This document shows positions 8,028-15,443 of a stretch of 19,246 nt of DNA, one piece after another. This DNA comes from Promicromonosporaceae bacterium. Lineage in GTDB: Bacteria > Actinomycetota > Actinomycetes > Actinomycetales > Cellulomonadaceae. The position numbers were made by a program, and so were the translations under genes. The notes beneath the pieces were generated by a model, which was not told where the DNA came from, searched no databases, and worked only from the letters and a program-made list of their open reading frames with translations. Positions within the stretch are counted from its first letter, which is position 1, and each line of letters starts with the position of its first letter. The DNA lies in NCBI GenBank assembly GCA_009782865.1, contig WRIF01000002.1, forward strand, positions 1-19,246, read 5' to 3'.

Positions 8028-8767
8028 CTGGAATCGACATTGGCTGGGCAACCCAGGCGCTTCAGGCTTTCATCCATGCCACGGATCGGGTTCACCCTGG
8101 CAACAGCAGCGGGGTCGTCTTTGTTGGAACGGTGCAGCGCAAGCCTGACTCAGAAGCCGCCACGCTCGCCTACGTCGCGGAGCAGGTTCTGGATCGCGTG
8201 CTTCCCGAGTGGCGCACGGCCAATGACCGTCCTAACGAGGTGCGGCACAACGCCAGATGGAACCACCTCAGGAACTGGTCTGCACGGGGTATTGCGGCAC
8301 TGGGACGACAAGCCGAGATTCAAGAGAAACTCGGAGACGGCGCACCTCAGATATCAGCAGGCCAACTGCACCCTTGGGTATGGGATGGAGCCAGGTCGCT
8401 GTGGGCATCTCGGCACTTTCGTTCGGCTGTCGAAGATGCTTTGAAGAAGGTGAACGCCGATACTCAAAACAAGATTGATCGCCGTGATGTGAGCGAGAGC
8501 GCGCTCTTCCAGGAAGCATTCAGCGCAAAGCTGCCTGAGCCGTCCAAGCCTCGGCTGCGCCGAAGGAAGGACGACGGGTCGGACACCTTCAGGTCGATGC
8601 AGGAGGGCGCTATCGCTCTAGCGCAGGGCATCTACAAGGGCATCCGCAATCCGCTTGGTCATGCCGACCCAACAGACCTCGATGAGCAGGTGGCGCTGGA
8701 GTGTCTCGCAGCGCTGAGTGTGCTCGCTCGGTGGGTTGATGAATCGACTCTGGAGGAGGCACCATGA
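8024..8767 (+). CDS. TIGR02391/Ymh-like protein with HEPN ribonuclease motif
   Basis: The 247-aa protein shows the TIGR02391 (Hypoth_Ymh) pattern: LHPWVWDGARSLWASRHFRSAV (about 115-136), then FRSMQEGAIALAQGIYKGIRNPLGH, and a closing LAALSVLARWVDE helix. RNPLGH (R208 to H213) fits the Rx4-6H active-site motif of HEPN ribonucleases, with the usual polar residue after arginine. HEPN proteins act as RNA-cleaving toxins or effectors in many abortive-infection systems; that this one cleaves RNA is inferred. ATG at 8024 overlaps the methylase stop (ATGA), has GGAGG upstream, and is preferred over a frame-open start at 7961. Its own stop overlaps the helicase start by the same four bases, which points to fixed stoichiometry with both neighbours. 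Confidence 0.8.
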   Translation: MTGIDIGWATQALQAFIHATDRVHPGNSSGVVFVGTVQRKPDSEAATLAYVAEQVLDRVLPEWRTANDRPNEVRHNARWNHLRNWSARGIAALGRQAEIQEKLGDGAPQISAGQLHPWVWDGARSLWASRHFRSAVEDALKKVNADTQNKIDRRDVSESALFQEAFSAKLPEPSKPRLRRRKDDGSDTFRSMQEGAIALAQGIYKGIRNPLGHADPTDLDEQVALECLAALSVLARWVDESTLEEAP

Positions 8768-11700
8768 GTGGTTTGCCCGACTTCGCGACCAACATCTCCT
8801 CTGGTGAGGAGGCGGGCGAGACCGTCGCCATGCAGGTCAACAGGCTTCTGGAGTTGAAGCGGCAGAACCGGGTAGAGGCACCGCCCGTCGCCATTGCTAC
8901 CGCATACATCAATCCGGCCGGGTTCGCGCTGCTGGCTGATGAGTTGGAGCAGGCGCCGAGGGTGCGGCTGCTGCTGGGCGCTGAGCCGGACGCAGAGAAG
9001 GTTCGAGCCGTCGGCCAAGGCGATGCCGACCAGGATGTCCGGCGCGAGGCCGCACTTTCTGATCATCAGCGTTGGCTGGAGGCCGAGCGGGACGCGATGG
9101 GCTTTGAGCGCAAGCCGTCGGCCGAGGCGAAGCGCATGGTGCGCTGGCTCGAAGAACACGATGTCGAGGTGCGCCGTTACGCTCAGGGGTTTCTGCACGG
9201 GAAGACGTACATCGTTGAAGACGGCGCGGAACCAGCTGCGCTGGCTGGCTCGTCGAACATGACGTTCGCTGGCCTGGCTCTGAATGCCGAACTGAACCTA
9301 GGAACCGGCGGCGGCACCCACGCGGCCCGCAAGGTGTCGGAGTGGTTTGAGCGGTTCTGGGCCGCCTCCGACGAGTACGACCTCGCCGAACTCTACGGTC
9401 GTCTCTGGGATCCCCATTCGCCGTGGGCCGTGTACCTGCGGATGCTCTGGGAACTCTACGGCGCACACATCGACGAGGAGGAGCCTTCTAGGTCCAGCGG
9501 GCTCGGCCTAACGCAGTTCCAAACCGACGGGGTCGCCCGGATGGAGCGGCTGCTCGAAGAGCATGGTGGCGTCTTGGTGGCCGACGAGGTCGGCCTCGGG
9601 AAGACGTATCTTGCCGGTGAGGTGATTCACAAGACCTCGATGATCAACCGGCAGCGCGTACTCATCATCGCCCCGGCCGCCCTCGTCAAATCAATGTGGG
9701 AGCCGTTCCTGAAGGAGAAGGGGTTCAGTCGCCGCGTCACCGTGTACTCGTACGAGGTGGCCCGTAACCGACTAGACCCGGCCGACCCCGATCATGTCGA
9801 GTTCATGCGGGACGTGGACGACGCATCCCTGATCGTCGTAGACGAGGCCCACAACCTCAGGAACTCTGGGGCGCAGCGCTCGGCCGCCGTCGACTCCATA
9901 ATCACCGTCGGAGTCAACCCGAAGAAGGTGGTGTTGCTCACCGCAACCCCGGTCAACAACTCACTGACTGACCTGGAGACGTTGATCCGGTATTTCATCC
10001 GCGATGACGCCCGCTTCGCCTCGGCCGGTATCCCATCGATCAAGGCGTACATCCAACGGGCTCGGGATATCGACCCGGCCAACCTCACACCTGAGCACTT
10101 GTTCGACCTGATGGACCAGGTTGCGGTGCGGCGGACGCGACGTTTCGTCACGGAGTTCTACTCCCGAGATCTGATCACGGGGCCAGATGGGCAACTGACT
10201 ACCCTGAAGTTTCCGCAGCCCAAGCCCCGCCGGATCGACTACCAGGTTGGTCTCGCCGGGCTAGCGCTCATCGACGCGATGATCTACGCCCTCGGCGACC
10301 CGACCGACCCGACGGTGCCGAATGCTTGGGCCGAGCGCGTCGAAGACCCAGACCGGCTGATGCTCGCTCGGTACATGTCCAGCATGTACACGCTAGATAA
10401 CGACCTGGCCAAGTACCAGGTCTCCAACGCAGGGCTGCTCCGCTCGGGCTTGCTGAAGCGTCTGGAATCGTCCACCTACGCTCTCCATGCATCGCTTGGG
10501 CGGATGCTCGCCTCACACGAGGCATTCCTCACCGCCCTCGATCAGGGTTATGTGCTTGCCGGTGACGCCCTCGCGGAATGGGCCTCATCGGACTCCGACG
10601 ATCTTGACGCGCTTGTAGCCGAACTGGACTCCGACGCCCAGGTTGACAGCGCCAGTCGCTACCACCTGGATGCGCTGCGGGCAGACGTCGTCTCCGACAT
10701 GGAGCTCCTTCGTCGCCTGCAAGATATGGTTGCCGACGTCGTCAACGAAGCAGACGGCGGAGCAGGCCCCAAGGCTGCGATGCTGATCGAGGAACTCGCG
10801 AGGATCGCCGACGAAGCCAGAAGTATTGACCCGCGCGGCGTCAGTTCCGCAGATCGCCGCAAGGTAGTCATCTTCTCCGCCTTCGCGGACACCGTCATTC
10901 CCATCCACGCCGCCGTCGTTGAAGCCATCGACAACGCACCCGCAGGCTCTGCGCTGGCCGACTATCGGGGCCGAGTCGCGCCGCCTATCATGGGCACTTA
11001 CAAGTCCACCCACCTTCATGGAGAATCCGGCGGCGTAGACCAAGGTGGCCGCGCCACCACCATCGCAGGTTTCGCTCCCAAGACCGCCGGGCCACGCAAC
11101 GACGCCGGGCAACCAGCGGCCGAAGATCTCTACGACATCCTCTTCACTACCGACGTGCTCTCTGAAGGCGTAAATCTCCAGCAGGCCGGGCAGATGATCA
11201 ACTTCGATCTGCCCTGGAACCCGATGCGCATCGTGCAACGCCATGGCCGCATCGACCGTATTGGTTCCGCACACGACTATGTCCAACTCGGGCTGTTCTT
11301 CCCCGCAGAACGCCTCGACGAATACCTCAGACTCGAAGAGGTACTCGAAACCAAACTCGCCCTAGCCGATGCCGCCGTCGGCGTCGGCGAAGTGCTCCCT
11401 GGACGCGGGCCAGGGCACGAGATCAACCTCAACGACACCTCCGTCATCGAAGACTTCACCACGCTACTGGCCACCGGCGGATCGTCGGCCTCGCTATCCG
11501 GCGAGGAGTACCGTCGTCGCCTGTTCAGGGCGTTCGACATCGACACCGCGCTCAAAGCCGAAGCCCAGCAACTCCCATACGGCTCTGGAAGCGGCTACGA
11601 ATCACCGAATATAAACGGCAACGTTTACGTCTTCTGCATCCGCGTCGGCGACAGCGGCAAGCCGTGGTTTCGGTACGTCGTCGCCGATGACGACTGGGCC

Positions 11701-12207
11701 GTGCCGCGCGGCGACGGTGGTCAGCCGCAGGTCTACGACGACACTTTGACCGCTCTGCGTGTTGCCGATCCGGGGTCAGCCGATCAGGCCCGCTGGCTGC
11801 CCGAAGAGGTCTACGACAAGGCCTTCGACGCCTGGCAGATCGCGCAACAGTCGGTCTGGCAGCAACGCGATGCCATGACTGACCCCAATGCATTCCTGCC
11901 TGACCTGCCAAAGTCCTTCCGCGACGCCCACGTACTGATAGTCCAATCCGGTGGGTATCTGGGTCGCGAGCAGCAAACGAGCCTCTTGCGGCGCCTGCGC
12001 TCCGTTCCTCCGGTCAAGGTCGCGCGTGCCATGCGAAGCGCCCTCAACGATGGACGCACGGCCGAAGAAATGATCACCCTCGCCACGAAGGTGCTGGACG
12101 ACGCAGGCATCGTCGAGCCGCCCCCGGCCAAGCCACTGCCGCCCATCGAACTCCACGAGGTCCGCCTAATCGCCTGGCAGGCCGTGCATGGCACGAGGGC
12201 GAAGTGA
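8764..12207 (+). CDS. PLD-like domain fused to SNF2-type superfamily 2 helicase
   Basis: The 1147-aa fusion begins with a phospholipase-D-like domain (about 1-215): H145, K147, then E152/D153, with GSSN at 162-165. The usual HxKx4D has glutamate at the aspartate place, with aspartate next. The SNF2-type motor follows: Walker A DEVGLGKT (274-281), DEAH (360-363), TATP (393-396), a long helical insert, SEGVNLQ (from 800) and QRHGRIDR (825-832). About 300 more residues follow. The enzyme should translocate on DNA using ATP and possibly cut with the PLD domain, which usually works as a dimer. The pairing with an adenine methylase recalls DISARM (DrmD, DrmMI and DrmC functions), but here two functions share one chain. 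ATG at 8764 has GGAGGC upstream. Confidence 0.88.
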   Translation: MSGLPDFATNISSGEEAGETVAMQVNRLLELKRQNRVEAPPVAIATAYINPAGFALLADELEQAPRVRLLLGAEPDAEKVRAVGQGDADQDVRREAALSDHQRWLEAERDAMGFERKPSAEAKRMVRWLEEHDVEVRRYAQGFLHGKTYIVEDGAEPAALAGSSNMTFAGLALNAELNLGTGGGTHAARKVSEWFERFWAASDEYDLAELYGRLWDPHSPWAVYLRMLWELYGAHIDEEEPSRSSGLGLTQFQTDGVARMERLLEEHGGVLVADEVGLGKTYLAGEVIHKTSMINRQRVLIIAPAALVKSMWEPFLKEKGFSRRVTVYSYEVARNRLDPADPDHVEFMRDVDDASLIVVDEAHNLRNSGAQRSAAVDSIITVGVNPKKVVLLTATPVNNSLTDLETLIRYFIRDDARFASAGIPSIKAYIQRARDIDPANLTPEHLFDLMDQVAVRRTRRFVTEFYSRDLITGPDGQLTTLKFPQPKPRRIDYQVGLAGLALIDAMIYALGDPTDPTVPNAWAERVEDPDRLMLARYMSSMYTLDNDLAKYQVSNAGLLRSGLLKRLESSTYALHASLGRMLASHEAFLTALDQGYVLAGDALAEWASSDSDDLDALVAELDSDAQVDSASRYHLDALRADVVSDMELLRRLQDMVADVVNEADGGAGPKAAMLIEELARIADEARSIDPRGVSSADRRKVVIFSAFADTVIPIHAAVVEAIDNAPAGSALADYRGRVAPPIMGTYKSTHLHGESGGVDQGGRATTIAGFAPKTAGPRNDAGQPAAEDLYDILFTTDVLSEGVNLQQAGQMINFDLPWNPMRIVQRHGRIDRIGSAHDYVQLGLFFPAERLDEYLRLEEVLETKLALADAAVGVGEVLPGRGPGHEINLNDTSVIEDFTTLLATGGSSASLSGEEYRRRLFRAFDIDTALKAEAQQLPYGSGSGYESPNINGNVYVFCIRVGDSGKPWFRYVVADDDWAVPRGDGGQPQVYDDTLTALRVADPGSADQARWLPEEVYDKAFDAWQIAQQSVWQQRDAMTDPNAFLPDLPKSFRDAHVLIVQSGGYLGREQQTSLLRRLRSVPPVKVARAMRSALNDGRTAEEMITLATKVLDDAGIVEPPPAKPLPPIELHEVRLIAWQAVHGTRAK

Positions 12208-12935
12208 TGACAGCGAACGCAAACATCGAAGACCTTATCGAGCGACAGGCGGGCATCCTGGTAACGACTGGGACCGGCGGAGGGCAGTTCGCTGATTTCG
12301 AGACGGAGTACAAAGGCCTTGACCAATCCGTTTGTCGACGCCTAGCGACCCTGCAAGTTGTTCCCCCCTTCCCCTGGCGGTCACTCTGGGAGTGGCACGG
12401 TTACTACTCGCAAAATCTGTCGACCTATGCCAGTCGGCGTCAGTACATCGCCACGTTGAAAAACGATGCTTTGACGCAGATCGAGATGAAGACGGCAGGC
12501 ACGGTGGTCCATGATCCAGCGGGCGTATCTAATGACGGCTGGAGCGGGATAGACCTGAGGGTTCGGGGCTTGATCGACGAGTACACCAGTGCCCGAGATC
12601 TAGATTCTTGGCAAGATGTCGGACGCAGAAGCCGTGAGATCCTGATCGACCTCGGCAAACTCATTGCCGATCCTGACATTGTGCCAAACGGCCAGGACGC
12701 GCCAAAGGCGGCGGATGCTCGCGCGTGGTTTGATCTTGTTCTCAATCATCATGGAGGCGAGCAGAGCCGCCGTGAACTCCGGGCCCTGATGCGCAAGTCC
12801 TGGGATCTTGCCCAAAAGGTAACCCATGGAACCGTCGACGATATCGATGCATTCGCAGCAGCGCAGGCGACGGTCCTACTCGTTAGAACCACCCAGAAAC
12901 TGCACACGGACAATCGACGAACCGAAAGCGAGTAA
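12207..12935 (+). CDS. Hypothetical protein of the methylase-helicase operon
   Basis: The 242-aa protein starts one base inside the helicase stop (TGATG), with GAGGGCGAAG as a plausible ribosome site; a GTG at 12204 would add one residue. Visible features are an N-terminal RQAGILVTTGTGGG stretch, an aromatic segment (PFPWRSLWEWHGYYSQNL), and a C-terminal helical part containing SWDLAQKVTHG. The style resembles uncharacterised actinobacterial proteins found near abortive-infection genes, but I cannot assign a family. The C-terminal histidine does not stand in a canonical Rx4-6H motif, so I do not call a HEPN active site. Tight coupling says it works with the methylase, HEPN and helicase proteins, perhaps as an adaptor or sensor. 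Confidence 0.75.
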   Translation: MTANANIEDLIERQAGILVTTGTGGGQFADFETEYKGLDQSVCRRLATLQVVPPFPWRSLWEWHGYYSQNLSTYASRRQYIATLKNDALTQIEMKTAGTVVHDPAGVSNDGWSGIDLRVRGLIDEYTSARDLDSWQDVGRRSREILIDLGKLIADPDIVPNGQDAPKAADARAWFDLVLNHHGGEQSRRELRALMRKSWDLAQKVTHGTVDDIDAFAAAQATVLLVRTTQKLHTDNRRTESE

Positions 12936-12937
12936 AC

Positions 12938-13243
12938 ATGAACCAGGCAAGCCAACCCGGCAACATGCAGGAGTGGATGGACGAGTTGTCGTCGGAGCAG
13001 TACGAACAGCTTCGGGCGCTGGTGGCCGCCGACCCGACGCTGCCAGACCTTCCCGACGATGACATCCTCGACGACGATGAGGACAGCACCTGGGAGTGCC
13101 GAGCCTGCGGCAAGCGGTATGCCTGGGATGACGCCGAGCCGGGGATGATGGACACCTCACGCGGCGAGGAAGACTTCTACTGTGATGCCTGCCTCGCCAA
13201 GACGAGCCGACACCCCTGCGATGACCCGGAGGACTGGCACTAG
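12938..13243 (+). CDS. Small acidic zinc-ribbon protein
   Basis: The 101-aa protein begins two bases after the previous stop. It has a helical N terminus (MQEWMDELSSEQYEQLRALV), a very acidic linker (about residues 34-49, mostly D and E) and a zinc-binding unit with ECRACGKRY and YCDACLAK, that is, two CxxC pairs about 27 residues apart. The tail is again acidic with histidines. Such proteins can bind nucleic acid or a protein partner. The strongly negative charge also suits a DNA mimic or inhibitor that restrains a nuclease, which is speculative. It appears to be the last gene of the tightly coupled operon; the next gene is 113 bases away. Confidence 0.75.
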   Translation: MNQASQPGNMQEWMDELSSEQYEQLRALVAADPTLPDLPDDDILDDDEDSTWECRACGKRYAWDDAEPGMMDTSRGEEDFYCDACLAKTSRHPCDDPEDWH

Positions 13244-13356
13244 TGGGCGGCCACTTGACGGGGATACTGGGGTTACCAGGCGCCGACATCCAGGCGAACC
13301 ACGGTGGGTCCCGATGGCCGACCAGCACTTCCTGCCGAGCGCACGAGGTCTAGGCG

Positions 13357-14355
13357 ATGGGTGCTCCGTACGTGTCGGTTCGACGATTGGTCGAAAACGC
13401 ATTGGCAGCGATGCTCGCCGCAATCGAGATCTACAACAAGCCTCAGATCGCCTATCGGGACGAGATCACTGTCACCCTCGCGGTCAACGCATGGGAGCTG
13501 GCCCTGAAGGCTGCCTTGCGCAAGGCCAATCACCCGATCTACTACCCTAAGCGCCGGGGCGAGAAGTATCGCTCAATCGGCCTTGACGATGCGCTAGCCC
13601 GTGTGACGGCCCGGAACCTTTGGCCGGACTCTGTTGCGGGTGGGGCGACAACCGCCAATGTCAGGGCCTTGGCCGACTACCGGGATCGAGCGATCCACTT
13701 GTACAATGCGCCCGGGCTCGGAGCGGTGATCTATCCCTTCATGCAACAGAACGTCCTGAACTTCCGCGACTTCGTGTTTGAGATGTTCGGCAGAGACCTG
13801 GCTGCTTCGATCACATGGCAGTTGCTGCCTCTCGGGTCGACGCCGCCTGCCGACGCCGTTCGCTTTCTGAACATCGACATGACGGTGAAGGCTCCGGCTG
13901 AAGTTCAGCGCTTCATCGGCGATCTACGAAGACTGCTCGATGATGTTCAGGCATCCGGCGGAGATACGGCGCGCGTCGCGACGATCTACGACATCAACAT
14001 GCAGTCGGTCAAGAAAGTAACAAGTGCTGATCTTGTCGTCGCAGTTTCCCCGGGTGCCGACGCCAAGGTTGTTGTGCGCAAGACTGATCCGAACCAAACT
14101 CACCCTTTCAGCATGTCTGACCTACTCGCGAAGGCCAATGAAAGGCGAACCGGTCGGGCGCTCAACTCCCGCGACTTCACGGTCATCTGTTGGAAGCAGA
14201 AACTGCGTGATCAGCCGAGGTATGCATGGAAGCACAGCAATGGAGCCTCGTGGGTCTGGTCTGGGGATGCACTGAATCTCTTCGTGAACACCAGCGAAGC
14301 CGACTTCGACGCTATGCGGCGTGAGTATCGAGATCGTGGTCGATCTGCGGACTGA
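13357..14355 (+). CDS. DUF3644-like protein with HEPN-type Rx4H motif
   Basis: The 332-aa protein matches what I know of DUF3644: LVENALAAMLAAIEIYNKP at the start, then VNAWELALKAAL (NAWEL at 44-48), and ALADYRDRAIHLYN. RDRAIH (R109 to H114) fits the HEPN Rx4H pattern with an acidic residue after arginine, and the all-helical N-terminal half suits that fold. The C-terminal half (about 180-332) is mixed and ends in a KQKLRDQPRYAWKHSNGASW-type segment that may be a helix-turn-helix or nucleic-acid-binding unit. A role as an RNA-cleaving effector is inferred from the motif and the neighbours. ATG at 13357 has GAGG nine bases upstream. The next gene overlaps its end. Confidence 0.78.
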   Translation: MGAPYVSVRRLVENALAAMLAAIEIYNKPQIAYRDEITVTLAVNAWELALKAALRKANHPIYYPKRRGEKYRSIGLDDALARVTARNLWPDSVAGGATTANVRALADYRDRAIHLYNAPGLGAVIYPFMQQNVLNFRDFVFEMFGRDLAASITWQLLPLGSTPPADAVRFLNIDMTVKAPAEVQRFIGDLRRLLDDVQASGGDTARVATIYDINMQSVKKVTSADLVVAVSPGADAKVVVRKTDPNQTHPFSMSDLLAKANERRTGRALNSRDFTVICWKQKLRDQPRYAWKHSNGASWVWSGDALNLFVNTSEADFDAMRREYRDRGRSAD

Positions 14356-14926
14356 TGTCAGTGACATCTGGCAGAATCAGTGGGTGCCCTTGAACGTTGA
14401 GCCCCGCTGTCTCGTCGCCATCGACGAGTCGAAGCGGCCGAACCAGCCGTACACGATGGTCGCCGCGTTCATCCCGCCCGGCGAGGTCAGCGCGCTTCGT
14501 GCCGCCCTACGCCGGAAGCTACGCAAAGGTCAACGGTCGCTGCACTTCACCAAAGAGCGCGATGCTGTTCGCAAGGCAGTGCTCGCCATCCTGGCCGAAC
14601 ACAGGGTGGCGGCGGTGGTGGCGCTCGCCCACAAGGGCGCCAGCGCAGAGCCGCCACGCGAGATCTGCCTGCGGGCGTTGTCGCGAGTAATTCGTGAAGC
14701 CAAGGCGGCGTCGGTTCGACTCGACCGTGATGCGACCCAGGAACGCCGCGACCGCAAGATCATCAGCAGAGAGTTTGATCCCGCTGCCATCGACTACTCG
14801 TTCCGCAGCCGTCACGAGGACGAACTGCTCTGGGTCGCCGACGCTCTGGCCTGGTCATTCGCCAAAGGCGACACCTGGAAAGCAACTGCGAGCGCCCTGG
14901 TCGGCGAGATCATCTCCGATGCCTAG
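14321..14926 (+). CDS. DUF3800-like protein, probable RNase H-fold
   Basis: The 201-aa protein shows the DUF3800 layout: CLVAIDESKR on the first strand (D35, E36), a VAAFIPP strand, HFTKERDAVRK, and a late helix DELLWVADALAWSFAKG with D167 and D174. Acidic residues at these places resemble the metal-binding set of RNase H-like folds, so it may be a nuclease; activity is unproven for most of the family. It overlaps the preceding gene if GTG at 14321 is used. No good ribosome site is seen there, and GTG at 14384 is an alternative that leaves the DESK strand intact. Proteins of this type are common in defence islands. It is the last plus-strand gene of the cargo. Confidence 0.7.
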   Translation: MSIEIVVDLRTDVSDIWQNQWVPLNVEPRCLVAIDESKRPNQPYTMVAAFIPPGEVSALRAALRRKLRKGQRSLHFTKERDAVRKAVLAILAEHRVAAVVALAHKGASAEPPREICLRALSRVIREAKAASVRLDRDATQERRDRKIISREFDPAAIDYSFRSRHEDELLWVADALAWSFAKGDTWKATASALVGEIISDA

Positions 14927-14939
14927 CCGGGAAGCGCGA

Positions 14940-14976
14940 AGCCCAGGACTCCGACCGTCCGGAAGGATCCTGGGCT
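14940..14976 (+). terminator. Hairpin after the cargo genes, possible terminator
   Basis: AGCCCAGGA (14940-14948) pairs perfectly with TCCTGGGCT (14968-14976), starting 14 bases after the DUF3800 stop. There is no clear T-run, only CACTTCT, so it may be a weak or factor-assisted terminator. Confidence 0.55.
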
Positions 14977-15443
14977 CACTTCTAACGACCCGAGTGGTCG
15001 CAGCAAGAACAACATACCACGGGAGTTGCGCTCTGGCTATGGTTTGCCGCCAGATTATCCGAAGACCCCGCCGAAGCGAGGCCTTCTAGCCGGCAGCCGA
15101 AGCATCCGGGGAGGTTGGCTGAAGTCTACTCGGCCTCGGCTGTGATCACCGGCACGCTGCGTCTCCCCGAACTTTCTTTACTAGTTCAAGGGGCCGCCCT
15201 GCGGGCGGCCCTGCCTGACCGCGTTGTCGCTTCGCGCCACTCGTCGGGCCGCATCAGGACGACGGAGGCGGTCGAGATCACAGGTTCACCGAGCCGCATC
15301 CACCATCAGCGGCACTCCAGAGCGCCAGGATGGATGAAGAGGGCAGGTCACATCGTCGATTTGCTCGTCTCCACTGTCTCCGGGCATGGCGAAGCGGCGA
15401 CGGTCTCAGTTGACCGTCGCCGTCGGTGATCGCTAGAACAGAG
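14977..15443. other. Non-coding stretch between cargo and replication gene
   Basis: I find no convincing gene in this stretch. Open frames are short, poorly biased and lack ribosome sites. It separates convergent plus-strand cargo and the minus-strand replication gene, and contains the GC-rich hairpin at 15191-15211. A plasmid-type origin could lie here, but nothing in the sequence proves it. Confidence 0.4.
15191..15211. terminator. Very strong GC hairpin between convergent genes
   Basis: GGGCCGCCC and GGGCGGCCC form a perfect nine-pair stem with a three-base loop (TGC). It lies downstream of the replication gene on the minus strand and of the cargo on the plus strand. It may act as a two-way terminator or as a structured origin element. 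No T-run follows on either strand. Confidence 0.5.

Noticed and set aside
4026..12207. Calling the cargo a complete DISARM or BREX system
   Set aside because: Methylase, PLD and SNF2 functions are shared with DISARM, but no DrmA-like or DrmB (DUF1998) gene is present, and no PglZ, BrxC or BrxL gene is seen for BREX.
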